A stretch of DNA of 64,000 nt from Diorhabda sublineata (GCF_026230105.1 NC_079474.1:24074794-24138793); one strand, 5' to 3'. Shown: positions 1 to 12,826, counted from the stretch's first letter. Notes: generated by a model not told the origin, from the letters alone. Numbers and translations: made by a program.

Positions 1-360
1 AACACCATGCTTCGAAATATCTAGATATACTATTTCTCTGTGATTCCTATCAAATAATATACATTCAAAAACCCCGAATATACAAGATAAGAAAGTAAAA
101 TTTACAGTAGCTTTCGCAAATAATTATGATACCACAAATATTTTTAAATATACTATTTTTCAAACCTAACCGAATCAAAAATACAGAAATACAAATAACA
201 AATTTGTAGAATACTGCACTCAACATATTTATGGAATACTAGTAGTGTTTCTATACTGCCCTTTTCACTTTAAATTATAAATATTGAAATTTTGCGTCAC
301 CAAAGAAAATCTAGCAATATTGAAAAATTTTAAGGCAAAATTAAAGTAGAAAAGAAAGAC
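1..360. other. AT-rich stretch, nothing recognised
   Basis: A+T-rich sequence with short A and T runs. I see no protein-like frame, splice-bounded exon or repeat pair. Confidence 0.5.
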
Positions 361-1115
361 GTGAGCATTTTTAATGTACATACACGAAGCGAGAACGAAA
401 AAAGAGAAATCAAGTACAGGTATTACGAAGAAATGGGAAGTGTATATAACACGTTCCCAAAGCTAGAAGTTTTATATGAAAACATATTCACAGAAAATAG
501 AGCAATGAAAACAATACATGCAGAGGAAATTTGGAAAAATGCTAAGCCAACTAGATATAATATAAACAATGAATGAAAACCATAAAGAAAGCGGCAGATA
601 AAATAATATCAAACAGTGCAATAAAGGAAAGATGGTTTGTAAAAAAATGTGAGAAAAAATAGAAAAGAGAAAACGTATTAAAAAGAAAATTCCGAAAACA
701 GGTGCTGATGAAAATAAGAGATAGTATGAAAAGCAAAGAAGAATAATAAAAAAGAGATACAGAGTAAAGAAGAAACAGGAAATGGAGACAGGATAAAATG
801 CATTAAAGTTAGATTTGTAAATAATGAAATGAAGAAATTCTATCAAAAATTTAAAAGGACTATAGGAACGGGGTAACAAAAAATATTTACCATTAGAAGC
901 AAACAAGGCAACATGATAATAGATGAAGACGAAACTTTGGAAAGATAGAAGGAGTACTTCCAAGAAATTTTAAGTACAGCAAATAATAAGGAAGAAATAT
1001 ATGAAATCGCCAATCTCATACCACAAAATGAAGAAAAAATACCAGCGTAACCAATTAAAGAAGATGTAACAGAAATAATATAGAATTAATAAAAACAGCA
1101 AATACCTCAGATGAA
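361..1115 (+). mobile_element. Non-LTR retrotransposon fragment (endonuclease-RT linker)
   Basis: A decayed, A-rich coding strand that reads like the linker between the endonuclease and reverse transcriptase domains of an insect LINE. From about 886 one frame gives 'FTIRSKQGNMIIDEDETL' and then 'EYFQEILSTANNKEEIYEI', which fits the usual pattern: instructions kept in the RNA, then 'E.W.eYF.eLLN' just ahead of the RT domain. Several stops and frame changes show that it is dead. The RT domain does not follow. An antisense open frame over 472-963 is a shadow of this A-rich strand. The clade is not certain. Confidence 0.5.
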
Positions 1116-2089
1116 ACGAATTTTATGAAGCTTTTGAAATATGTGATTGACAAAATAATGAAAAAATACCTGAAAGTACCCATAGAATTGCCCACGATTA
1201 AGCTCTCGAAAATTACACTCGAAAGTAGCTACATTATCGGTACAAAAACAACAACAAGTTGGAAAAGATTCGCAACAATTAGTGTGATCAATGAATTACT
1301 AGACAAAGATAATGCTTTGTTTAAAGATTTATTGATAATTTGATATTTGTTCAAGTGCTATTCGTTAAGCGTCAACCAAATACAAGCAGTAAGCAGTGAT
1401 AATGGAAATATTTATTACATTGAACTTACAGTTTGAAAGTTATATTAAACAGTAGAACAACTCTTATTTGTAAGCATGTGCACGCAATGTTTACGCTTCC
1501 CACCCATAGAAAAGCTAGTAACATAGATCACAACTGTTTGTATTTTTCAGTTTGCATAGACACAATCTGTAACTGCCATGCAATGTGCGTTTCGTATTTA
1601 ATTAGATTATAATCTTCAATGTAATAACAACAATCGTGATGCTATCATCACGTTGATGATGTCTTTTCTAAGAGAGGAGTACGTGACAACCAAGAGTGGT
1701 TGAAACCACCGATAAACAGGAGCGAAAGTCGTTCAAGCGTTACACAAAAAAATTCATTCGGAGTGCTAGTCATAAGTAAGAAATTTATGTGACGACTGTG
1801 TGGAGAATTATACGGAGACGCCCTTTTGGTATACGTGCAGACTTTCTTAACGAAGTGATGAATCAACCTTCCACGCAGCAGCGCGCTGGTTGGCATGTGA
1901 AGTCTTATAGCACGAAGATGCCAGGCTCAAAAAATCATTACCTGGAGCTATAGGTGCAACTGTAACTGGTATTTCGTATTTTCATTCTCTAGAAAAACGC
2001 TCATATGGGAAGTGGGTTTTTAGAAGACAGTAACATGACTTCTGCAGCTGAAAAACTGATACATATCGACGTATTCCTACTCTAACAAG

Positions 2090-2330
2090 TCTAAAATGCA
2101 AAGACATGAACTCAATATATTGTCGATGAAATAGCTCGTAGATATGTTATCAAAGTTTTCTTACTACCACCCAACTATTGCGAGCTTAATTATATATAAA
2201 TGGCAATATAGAATCGAAAATTGCATAAGCGTTCATTGCGTACTACAATGGATGAAGCTACCTCATTAGCATGGAAGAATTTGCGTACAGTGGGACACGA
2301 TAGGAACATTAAAAGAGACGCGGACAAAAC
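2090..2330 (+). mobile_element. IS630/Tc1-type DDE transposase remnant
   Basis: The translation around 2155-2196 reads 'FLLPPNYCELNYI', close to the 'LPPYHCELNPIE' block that precedes the third acidic catalytic residue in IS630/Tc1-superfamily transposases found in many insects. It is preceded by 'IVDEIARRYVIKV' and followed by 'MDEATSLAWKNLRTVGHD', as expected for that C-terminal region. Stops interrupt the frame after the motif. The 1640-2080 stretch upstream is more GC-rich and may be more of the same element, but I could not align it. No terminal repeats were found. Confidence 0.45.
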
Positions 2331-3744
2331 CGTGTAATAAGATGATTTAATCAATTTTCCATAATAAAAATTTGGGATTCGTGAAATATCTGATATAGCA
2401 ATAATGTGTAGTATAAAGTCCAAGCAACATTTCACATTACATAAACAACTAGACTAGGTATTGGTAATATGAGCGAAATAGAAATTTGGAGAATCCAATG
2501 TAGTTCAAACTTTTACTATAACAAGGTGGTTAGGAATACTATGTTAAGAGAAAAGTATAAAAGTATTTCTTGGCGTAGAAAATACATTTCAACAATATTA
2601 AAATTTCACAAAGAAAAATAGAAAATTTATCATTTGTTTGGAGCCGAGTGGATGAAGATAGGTCACAAGATCATAAAATATTCCTTTCAAGCATTTAAGG
2701 AAGGGATCTACAGGCTCGATATTCCTTGTGGGAAGTATTGTTAATTTTTTAACATATTGGAAGCACAAGGATATCTGATGGTGGCCCTCTGGTGTATGTT
2801 TAGAGGAAACCAAAAAACAGAAAACTGTTATGGAGGAGAAATGAATTCAATGATTAAAGAATGATGCGGAAATATTTTGAACGAACTTTTCTTGGTTAAT
2901 TCATATCAAATATTTATGAATTCTTACAAATTCCTCAATTTATTTCTTATACAGGGCTTAATACCAAAAAACAAAAATTTGGTTTTGTTATAGTTTTGAA
3001 AAATAGTATACAATATGTTATTTGAACTAAATCCATATCAAAAATTATGACTGATAGGACAACATAATATTCACCTAAATTGACTATATTTGCGAAATTT
3101 TACTTAGCCTTGTATACGTGTATTTATATTGTATTTTATATTTCAAATATTGGTGAATATTTGGTTTTATACGCATTACCTACGTGATTTTTTCAATATT
3201 TTCGTATATTTTTCAAGAGATTTTCAGATCTGTTCTTCATCAATCTAATAAAATAGATAAAATTTGCGGTACTGAAAAAATAACGATATAATTGGTGAAA
3301 GAATGCCATTAAGTTATAGTATCATAGATGAAAGAGATGGAACAACAAATAACCATACCAAACATAATTGAAAGTGAATATAAACTACAATAAATAGAAA
3401 CAAATAACAACGTGATGAATGATGGAAAAAATGGAGTCTCTTATACTGACTCGATATTCATAATTATAGAAAACTTTTGAAATGATATGAATACACAAGA
3501 AATCAAGCAAGCATCATGAAAAAAAATTATGAAGAATGCAGTGAATATCATATGGAAATCATCCTTACAGTACCTCTGATGTTGGAAAATGGTAAAATAA
3601 GAGAAGAAGGTTTCTTAGAGACACAATAAGTTTTTTGAGCTTACTAACGTTAGAAACTATTTTCAATTCATTCTCATCATCTACCAATCGCTTTCGTTCT
3701 GACCAAGAGCTGATTGTCACTCTAAAAGGCAGTGTACTTTTCAG
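2331..3744. other. AT-rich non-coding DNA, probably cpo intron
   Basis: No gene-like frame. It lies directly upstream of an exon that starts at a splice acceptor, so it is probably the end of an intron whose upstream exon is outside the window. The last bases (about 3725-3744) form a short pyrimidine tract ending in CAG. Confidence 0.5.
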
Positions 3745-3968
3745 ATTTGGGTACGCCATTCTTTCCTGGCGGCCCAGAATTATGGCATCATCCGTTGGCA
3801 TACAGCGCTGCAGCAGCTGCAGAGTTACCAGGAGCAGCCCTTCAGCATGCCACTCTGGTCCATCCGGCACTTCATCCACAAGTGCCGGTACGCTCTTACC
3901 TTTGACTATCTACTGATAAGACTCTGGACTCCCAACTGCAGCCCACAGGAGCTACAGTTCACCATCAT
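3745..3968 (+). CDS. cpo: couch potato-family RNA-binding protein, internal exon upstream of RRM2
   Basis: Part of the gene for an RNA-binding protein of the couch potato/RBPMS/mec-8 family, which binds CAC-type RNA motifs and regulates neuronal RNAs. The exon begins after 'cttttcag' and ends at a strong donor GTAAGT (3969). In the frame with codons starting at positions divisible by 3 it encodes 'TPFFPGGPELWHHPLAYSAA' followed by Ala-, His- and Pro-rich low-complexity sequence ending 'HPALHPQVPVRSYL'. This is the spacer that follows the first RRM in insect Cpo. GC content is far above that of the flanks. TGA at 3903-3905 is in frame, followed by 21 open codons up to the donor, where the phase is 0 and matches the next exon. 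A weaker donor, GTACGC at 3888, is also phase 0 and would remove the stop. The first RRM must lie upstream of the window or in exons I did not find. Confidence 0.82.
3903..3908 (+). other. In-frame TGA CTA in cpo exon (stop or readthrough site)
   Basis: The codons before it spell RSYL. TGA is followed directly by CTA, the context known to promote stop-codon readthrough in several animal genes. Coding continues in frame for 21 codons (starting LSTDKTLDSQLQ) to the GTAAGT donor. The stop lies 63 nt upstream of the exon junction. See the findings for the alternative, splicing from the upstream donor at 3888. Confidence 0.7.
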
Positions 3969-5402
3969 GTAAGTATACTTTATTTCAATTTATTGGTCAA
4001 CTCAATATTTATTCTTATGATCAACACCATCGTTTAGAAACTTGGTTAGATGATCACCCGGTTTACTAAAAGAGCCAAATTTAATTTTTTTAATCAAAAT
4101 AGTTTTCTTCTTAAGTGTAAAAATCGATACAACATTCATATGGCATTTTGGTGCTTAAATTAGAAGATATAATTGAATTCGACAATCGTTTTTATCGTTT
4201 TTGTGGTGCATTGTATTGATGAAAGGGAATTTTCCTCCTTTACACATAGTGTCGATTGTTTTCTACTTCTGAATCTCAGTCTCAGTCAGTTTAGCACAGT
4301 GATTTTTAACTTTTGTAAATAGTCCATAAAGCAAGTTTTCTTTATCCAAGCTCCTCAATTTTGAATATGAGCTACTTTGAAGTGTCTGAATTTTGCAAAA
4401 ATGAAAATTCTAATCAAAAATTTAGATCCTCAAATTATACCTTAAAATAACCATTCGAAATATTTTGCTTTTACTGATGTTTGACATGTGACGGTGACAA
4501 GTGCTTAATGGATAAAAATGATCAGCTTCGTTGAAAAATAGGAACTTATTTAAAAAATATTCAAAATATTCAAAAAGTTATGAATTATAATTTCAGAGAA
4601 CTGTCCATTTCAAACTCTTTGTTAAGGTGCTTTTGAGTATTTGAATTAATTAGAAACCTCCCCAGAAAGCACATTCATATTTTATCCGATAGTCAAGCGA
4701 CTTTGCCCTCTAAAAGCACTAGCTAACAGATACAAAGTTACCCTAATATAACTCCTTATTTAGGACCAGAGCCCTACTGTGGCTTCATGAGATGCGGTCG
4801 CATGAGATAACTGAACGGATGGTTGAAGATTATTACTGAGGAAACCCTCCAGACTTAAAACAATTTCAGAGACTCATAACTATATCAGCTAAGAAGTTGA
4901 AGGAATTTCTCTGAGTAGTATTATTAACTTGAAAAATGGGACACATACTCCCCGAAGAAATTACCTCCTTTAGGAGGAGCATAGATATTTTAGTAACACA
5001 AGAATAAGATGTATAGTCTTCTACGAAATATCTTTTAGATAAACGTACCGGACGGACTTCCCAAACCACCTTCAATCTAATTCAAATACTTTTTTCAGAA
5101 TCAAATTCTCTGAAATTGAATTTGAAAATGAGGTATGATTTTTTAAAACTGGAATAATAATACCCATAGCTCTGTTACCTCAACGTTATAAAATCAAACT
5201 TTAATTTTAAGTTTTTCATTCTAACTTTTACGGTTTATATAAAAATCAGATAAATCACGTATCCTTGATATATGTATTTCGATCAATCCTAGGTAACTTA
5301 TAGTGTATTCGCATTAATAAACCAAATCTCTTGAACTACTGTTTTTTCAATATAAATCACTGATATACATATTTTTGTTGACTAAAAATTTCAACGTTCC
5401 AG
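3969..5402 (+). other. cpo intron, 1,434 bp
   Basis: Runs from GTAAGTATAC to 'caacgttccag', phase 0 at both ends. It holds AT-rich DNA with no recognisable gene or mobile element. Confidence 0.75.
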
Positions 5403-5614
5403 CCTTCAATGACGATGCCGCATCCAACTGCTCTAACATCGGTACACGCGGCTTCGTTACCACATTTTCTACCGAGTCCTGCCTTGGCTTCTCCTGTAGG
5501 TTCGTCATCTTCACAACCTGGAATGGGAGTTAGCAACCCGCCTTGTTCCACACTATTCGTGGCCAATTTGGGCCAATTCGTGTCTGAACACGAGCTCAAA
5601 GAGATTTTTGCAAG
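5403..5614 (+). CDS. cpo: couch potato-family RNA-binding protein, exon with first half of RRM2
   Basis: Encodes a Pro/Ser/Ala-rich spacer ('MTMPHPTALTSVHAASLPHF' and onward), then the start of an RRM: 'CSTLFVANLGQFVSEHELKE'. LFVANL is the RNP2 motif on beta-1, and the following residues are helix 1. The exon opens in phase 0 after 'ttccag' and closes at donor GTTAGT with two bases (AG) of a split codon. Joined to the exon at 20167 they give AGC (Ser) and keep the RRM in frame. This region is among the most conserved parts of insect Cpo, which makes the family call strong. Reading on past the donor adds only a few residues before a stop, so that extension is not real. Confidence 0.92.
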
Positions 5615-7589
5615 GTTAGTACAATACATTTCAATCTATTTCATTTAGTATTGATTTTATTAATAATTCACAGAATGGTTTTGAAAAAAATGGAACGCTT
5701 CAATAAGCATAGAGACTATATGAAAAGCTTCGTTGTAGTATTTTTAATCTCTTGATGCATTCAGTAAATAATTTATTTCATTTTGTTTTCATACTATCCA
5801 ATCGTTCGAACGCTATGAGCTGCTTTTATAATATTTTGAATAATTGATCAATTTCATAATTCACGATATTTACTCATTTAAAATTTATATTCATATTTTG
5901 TTCAAGCTACAGGTGAAAATGCTAGATTATACAAAACTTCGAGTTTCAAGTTTTAATTATACCATTCTAGAAATTAGTCGGAACATTTATTTTGTCAATA
6001 TTAAGTCTTCCTCTGGTGTTTACTGTCACTTTGTCAATTACTATTCTACTATTCCTGTCAAATACATATAAAGAAAATAGCAATAAACATTAAAAATAAT
6101 GAAGAAATATTTATAAGAAACTTTACTCCTTATTGGACTACCATTATTTTAGTGAACTGATTTCTCTCACTCTATTAAAAATTAGTAGATAGTGGTTGAA
6201 GGAACATTTATTTTCCTAATGAAAATAAAACGTAATACAAGAAGTATAGGAACTCATTTCTCTCTAAAATTGAAGCAAAATGGCACCTAATCGATAAAAT
6301 TGTAAGTGCGAAATCTTTCATGGAACAATCAACTGAACTTTGTATTGCATCATTGTCAAACGGCTTTTCACTTGGTGAAAAGAGACAGAAAGGTATAGGA
6401 TATAGAAGAAACTTTTGAAAGTAATGCAAAGTATATATGAACATCCAATTAAGTTAAACTGGAGAGATCAGAATCAATTAGAATCCCATTAGAAAAAATC
6501 TATTATTATTTGAGTTGACATTAAATGTATCATTTACAGAAATGCTGAAAAAAGTTGAGCAGCTCCACTATGCGGACAAAAAGATGGGTATGAAGAAACT
6601 CAAGTAAACTTGGATGTTCACAAGAAGATGACTCAAAAGCTCGAAACAAATATAAAACAAAGACGATGGTTTTTCCTTCTCGTATCTCACGACTTTTATA
6701 TTTGAAGATAAGACTTGCATTCCATTCATATCTCTGTTAAAGTTGTTGCCGATCTGCCTCTAAAATATTCTTTATATTTTAAAAATCAGTGTGGGTTATG
6801 ACACTCCAGCTTTGATTTTTGTCAACATCTTGTTGAAGTATACATTGGATGGAAAATGTCAATTTTAAATTATATTGGGACATGACACTATTGAAATAGG
6901 AGTGCGATATACACTTCTGCTCTTTGAAATAGTAAACAAGTCTTGGAACAGATTTCTGCACAGTCCAGCCAATTCGGGTGAATCCTTACCATTAAAACCT
7001 ATTTATTCGTTTCAAGGTATGCTTGATAATTACAGCGTAATATCTTCTGAAGACTACTAATGTGCAATGCATCACTTGCTGATACTGAAAAATATTTTTC
7101 TGTCACTGTATTTATAACAACAATTACTCTTTTTACATCATCTTTTTGAATAGACCTAGAAGACCTTAAGTTGATATGGACACCTGGGAAAAAACTGTGT
7201 TCCATGTGCTTTAGGGAAAAAGGTTCATAGTGATGTGTAATGGAACAAAGAAAGTAGAATGAAGAACTCTTCCGAAGTTATCACCAAGCAGAGCTACAGA
7301 ATGGAAACATTGAAATAAATCGCATTGGTTCAGAGTAGAACAGTGAATTCGGTTGATTTTCGGTTTGATTTCAGTAAAGACCCAGGCAATAATTTGGCAA
7401 ATACTCATAGATACGTTTTCCGAATTGGAAGGATTAAGATAGCTTCCCACGATCTGTTATATCACAAACCGCATAATAATTGAAAGAATCCAAAATAAAA
7501 CATGAAAATACAAGATAGAAGAAATATTTAAAAAGATGATAAAACATTAGATACTTAGAATAATTGACAATAAATAATTGAATTGGAAA

Positions 7590-8496
7590 ACAAATTTGTT
7601 AGTAATCAATTAGAACTCCATTCGTTTCAATAATTTTTTGTAATATTCTTGGCAAGTCAATTAAATTCCAACAAAGGTTCTTATTCAATTTAAGCCCTTT
7701 CCAAGCTGTTTCGATTGCTTCCAATAGATATTCTTGATTTCTAGAACTAAAATTTGTTTGGTTTATATCAACCACGCCTACTAATTTTCAATGGGACTAT
7801 TTGCCGGCCAAAGTAAAGTCTGAATATTGTTTTGTCGAAACCATTGTTGAGTTATGCGCGCAGGGAAATCATCATGCTGGTAAATAAAATCGTTTTCATC
7901 ATAAGTATGATTTACCGATGGCAAAATAATGTCTAGAATCTTGAGGTAAATTCATAGTTGCACCTTGTATCGATTCTTCAACAAACTCCAAGCCCATTGA
8001 TATTAATCCAAGCACAAACATTTAATGAAAATTTACCGGATTTATCACTTCCGTAAATATATTGGTCTTCAAATTTTGAATTTGGTGATATGTAAACGAT
8101 TTGAATGTCTTTTCATCTGTGAGATAATTATCAAGTACAAACACAACTCTGGATTGCTTGCACGTGCATGTGAAAGCAAGCAATTTTAATTCGTCTACAT
8201 GCCTTAGGACAGTATCTTGGTAAGTTTTTTGCGTATGAAGCACTAGCAACCAATTCAAAAGGATGTTTGTTTGAAAAATTAATCAGTGCACCATCTTTTG
8301 CTTCATTTGAAATTTTCCTTCCTCCAGACCCAAACATTCGACGCAAGGTTCCGTTTTGTTCCCATCGCTTCTTCACTCTTACTACGGTACTACTCGCATT
8401 AAGACATAGATGAGTTGCCACTCTTCTGATTGATCAGCCATTCTCCAATTTGACAATAAAGGCAACTTTCTGAATTCCAGTTAACTGAGGAGACAT
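7590..8496 (-). mobile_element. Tc1/mariner-like transposase remnant
   Basis: Read on the - strand from an ATG at 8496, it begins 'MSPQLTGIQKVAFIVKLENG' and continues through 'RVATHLCLNASSTVVRVKKR', a typical N-terminal helix-turn-helix. 'TDEKTFKSFTYHQIQN' around 8060-8130 carries the first catalytic Asp region. 'YQHDDFPARITQQWF' and 'LLWPANSP' (about 7800-7910) are the second Asp and the 'PDLNPIE' zone. Several stops and shifts make it a pseudogene. Identity to subfamily level is uncertain, and I did not find clear terminal repeats. It lies inside the cpo intron in antisense orientation. Confidence 0.75.
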
Positions 8497-9439
8497 TATT
8501 TATACTTTGACTTCAACTGAACGCAAATTAATTATTGAATTATCTGTCACCGACAATGACAGTAACATTAAGTAGGAAGTCTGATTTACACGAGTAAAAT
8601 GTAACTGTATGCTTTTTCAGTGAGCAGAAGTGTACTTCTACTTTCAAGGTTTGTATACAAAACTACCATGTCCATAATATTAATTAATCTTTGGAAGTTT
8701 TTGAATAAAACAACTAATAACTGGAAACTTATAAAGGTATTATATTTGGAAATGATTATGATAAAAAATCATCAGCAGAAATATTTGTCCAACAGAACTC
8801 AAATGCTCGTTTATAAAAGCTTATAGATTCTATTTTTCACGTGGTATTTATTTAATTTGATAGTTCACACATTGAAAATTAGATATAAATCAAAAAGCGA
8901 TTTTTCAGGAAAATACAGTTATAAAAATGATTATAAGAAATAATTGAATATAAAAATCATATAAATCACAGTTGATTAAATTCCAACATAAACAGAGTTT
9001 CAATTTGAACTAAAACATATTGAAAATTGATCCAAATCTTTAAACGCATGGCTTATAAAAAATCGCCGTTATTTTGAATTTTCTGGATAAACTATCTTTG
9101 GTTAGTTAAGATACAGTTTATTTTCCTAATGATATCAAACACGTATTATATACCACTAACCAACGTAATTTATATTATATAATTTCAGGAATCCAAAAAA
9201 ACTTCTTTCTTCATAAATTATATAAGTTTATTAGCCGATTTGAATGCATGATAGTAATTTTTTATTCCAATATACATTTTGAGCTAATTACTCAACCTTC
9301 AAATAAATATTTAAAGTTACTCAATTGACCGAAATCGTAGGTGGAGAAATAAACACCCTGAAACCGGCTCAAATAATAGTATTAATAATTGTCTTGACAC
9401 GGCAGAAAGAGCTGAAGCCTACATGTCGAGCCTATCTCT

Positions 9440-9990
9440 AGCAAAGAGATCGCAATTTATGTAGAAACCTCTATTATGTTTTAATGTGATTCCTTGTTTG
9501 CAAGTAAAAGAGTGAAAAGACAGGTACAACGAAGTGTCGGAAGCTGACGCAAGATGAAATCTCATCCAAATGAGGCAAGTGAAATGGGACAAGGGAACAT
9601 ATGACTGATGAACCCACCGACTCATACCTGCTATCGAAGTGTGGGTAAACTACTTAATACAAGTACTCACAGGCCGTGGATGCACCATGGATGCACCAAT
9701 GCACCTTTTGCAATGAGCTGAGCATACGTTCTTCCACTGCTTCAGATGGGAAGAAATAAGAAACTTGTATATCCAGGAACGTGAATTAAGTTCCACTATT
9801 GCCAATATGATGGAACATTAGAATCGGAGAAGTCTTGGAAGTACACTTGTGAGTAGATACGAGTTATAATAGAAACCAAAGAGAAAGAAAGTAGGAACTA
9901 GATAGCTTTTGCAACGAAGTAATGCAAAAGCTGATACCATTGCAGGGCGAGAGCTCAGGGGGGTTTCAGTCGGTCAGAGTACGGCACTAC
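9440..9990 (+). mobile_element. LINE 3' fragment (R1/Jockey-like ORF2 C-terminus)
   Basis: Around 9690-9770 the + strand reads 'AEHTFFHCFRWEEIRN', matching the 'EHTFF.C.RW...R' cysteine-histidine block near the C-terminus of R1/LOA/Jockey-type ORF2 proteins. It is followed by a decayed tail ('ERELSSTIANMMEH'). The part just upstream (9480-9690) has remnants of the preceding conserved block. About 9960-9985 ends in a 'GGFSRSEYGT'-like segment, as seen at the C-terminus of such elements. Stops throughout; 5' truncated. Confidence 0.55.
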
Positions 9991-12073
9991 ACAACATTTA
10001 CGCCGGGTACCACATAAAAAAATGTAATTAATACTAACAAAATTAATTCATTACATAATGTGTTATTTTGGTATCTTTAGATCTTGAAATGAAGTTTGTA
10101 CAATTGTTTATTAACATCTCCTAAACGTATTCTATAATGAAATTATCTATATTCTTTTCTTAAGTATGCTTCCTTAATTGTGTGTTTATGGTTAAATCCA
10201 TAATCCCGCGACACAATTGTGAATCACCTGAATACTTTTGATTAATTTAAACTTAAATAACTTGAATTGATTGAAAGATTATTCTATTTTGACTTCAAAA
10301 ATAATCACTTTAGAAACAGTACTTAATTGAAAAGAGGGCTATAATTTCCAAGTGGAAAAGTATATTTTATGCACAAATACTTACTTTTGAGGCTTGAGTC
10401 TTCTAAATTTGACACGTAATATACATAAATGATATACTCGAATGACTTTTAATTTGAGGCGAGTTTCATTTATACAATTAACGTATTAACAAGAAAAAAT
10501 CGATATATTTATTTCTATATGGTTTTTATTCATATCAGTTTCAAGATATCCTGTCAGATCTAGTGAACTGTTGCTGAGGATGAAATCTTTGTTGTTCATC
10601 TATTTATTCTAATAACATATAATTGGCACATTATTAATAGATTTTATATAACGGCTTTGCATTTCTTTCAAAACCATAATTGTTAGAGGGTTAACATACT
10701 TTTTCTTTGATAGTTGTTGTGATTAACAAACGCGAGCACCCTCGTAGTATCATAAAAGTTTTTGATGACGCATGTTATTCACTAACACTTAGACTAACTT
10801 TATTAATTAAGTGGAGAGGGTTTGCTCTACACGCACTAAAATGAGACGTATGTACCCTCGCACAGTCCCGTAGTTTGTAGCAGGAAAAATGTGTTGCCAG
10901 GTTTTAACACTCCCAAAATTTTTTTATCAACAGTAGTCCATAAAAAATTAATTACGAAAATGACAATCTGGCATTTTGTTTTACCAGCCGTATAATTGTC
11001 AAACTATGTGAAAGCTCTCAAAATCTTTATATAAAATAGAGATAAAATGGCAATTTCAGCTACAAGAATTCTAAATGTGAAATTTATGTGGATCACATTC
11101 CATATTGTTATCATAGGTAATAAAAAATCACAGCAATAGGCAAAAAAAGCATTAGAAACAGATAGTGCGGTTGTTGTGAGCGCGATATCCTTCAGTGATT
11201 TGAAGGTGAGAAAGATTTTTAAACGGTCATGGACAATTTTGAATTATTGATAATGTATTGTAATGTTTTTCTACCTTAAATACACTATTTCTATTCGTGC
11301 GGTTAATTAATAAACACTGTCTCCTAGGATCTTAATTAAATGAAATACTACACATAACTAACTTATCATAATTCACTTATAACTATGACTTAACAGACTT
11401 ATAATTTATCTTCGATTACTTTGCTAATTCGTTCAGTTCACTACGACAACATTTCTAGGAATTCTTCAAAATAAACAATGTAAATAAACCGCTTGCTACA
11501 AAAACTTAGGCAAAAACAAAGATCAAAAGAATTCCGGGTTTTCATCAAACGCGGCGTCTTCGCTGAATGTCAGAATTCCTTTATATCCCAGCAGGACCGG
11601 CTCCAGAGCGGAAATGAGTTCGTAAGAGTATTATATACTCACTTTACTGTATGAAACCGACATTTGACATGGCGTTGGTAGGGTGAGACCCCTCAATTTT
11701 AAAAGAAATAGTTACTTTACTACAATATATCTAAAATTAAAGAAATAGATCCACACGAATTTTTTAAACAAACTAGAATGAATCGAAGTTTATATGATCA
11801 ATTCTTAAACTTTTTGAAAAAAGTCTTAACAAAACAATAATTCAATAAGGAAACCTGTACATTTAGAGTGTCGATTAGCTTTAGCGTGTCGTAAATACCA
11901 TTCTGTTTTCGAAGCAAAAATGCCGTTGGTTCTAGCAAATGATCTCAGATATTTGTCTCAGGGAGTTAGTCACCAGTTCGTGTCATGGAGTTTTCAAATA
12001 GGCTGGATATTCTTTATAACTTTCTTGTAATCAGCCGTCTTATGTGTGTATGTATGCGATACTGGAGCCGGCT

Positions 12074-12202
12074 TATATAAAAACTCATGAACACGAACAA
12101 ATTCTATCAGCCCTTCACTCAGAGAAGTCATTTTTCATTTTTCGACTTATTTTATTTATAATTATTAAATTACTACGTTTAACTAGAAGCTACTCTACAA
12201 AA
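12074..12202 (+). promoter_or_regulatory. Candidate core promoter and first exon inside cpo intron
   Basis: TATATAAA at 12074-12081 is followed about 33 bp downstream by an arthropod initiator-like TCAGC (A at 12109). The sequence after it could run as an untranslated exon to a donor-like GTAAGG at 12203. The spacing fits insect TATA-Inr promoters. No coding start follows clearly. In such AT-rich DNA a chance match is quite possible. Confidence 0.25.
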
Positions 12203-12826
12203 GTAAGGTTATATTTTTGACATTCTGTGACGTTCAGCACCTTGAAAAAAGATTTGGATAACTTCAACATCACAAGCGCGATAATTGTCTGCATTTTCAC
12301 GGTTTTTCAACAAGGCGAACTAACTTTGATATTTATGAACGTCTACAGCGCGTTATGTTCGCATTAACTCTGTCTACTGCATAAGAGATTGTGGTAAGTG
12401 GTTCGATTCGAAATCGAAAGAACGCAAAATGAGCACCCAGATTAGAATATTAATCAGCAGGCTGAACAAACGACTAGTGAAAAAACTACCAAACTGACTC
12501 ACTATATACAGGCCAAGAATAAAATGCTTGAGTCACTACAGGTTTACAAGCAAATAGTTGTAAGAAAAAAATATTTAAAAAATTGGAAATAATTTTGACA
12601 AATTTGAGAGTACACTGTAGAAAGATGATAGATGAAAGCTCTATATTCTTAAAACAACGTCACTTGCGTAATGTACTTTTATATAGCAAATCAATATCTT
12701 TCAAAATCTCATCACATCTTGAAATGGAGATTATTAAGAACTTAAAGGAATGTTTTTATATTCATAGTCACATCAAACAATTCGTTCAAGTTTGAGGTAA
12801 ACATTAATAACCCCTCTACGAATTTA

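Noticed and set aside
472..963. 163-codon open frame on the - strand, very rich in Phe, Leu and Ile
   Set aside because: It is the complement of an A-rich LINE coding strand, which yields spurious T-rich hydrophobic frames.
1640..2080. GC-richer stretch considered as a transposase N-terminal region
   Set aside because: Several frames give short suggestive pieces, but none could be matched block by block. Only the later 'LPPNYCELNYI' part was called.
3888..3920. 33-nt segment from GTACGC to an AG, as a micro-intron that removes the in-frame TGA
   Set aside because: It is far below the minimum length for insect spliceosomal introns. The stop is better explained by readthrough, or by the 3888 donor joining to 5403.
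11560..11620. GC-rich patch with a TATA-like 'gatataaagg' on the - strand, considered as an LTR or promoter
   Set aside because: No paired LTR, primer-binding site or coding region was found, so there is not enough to call it.
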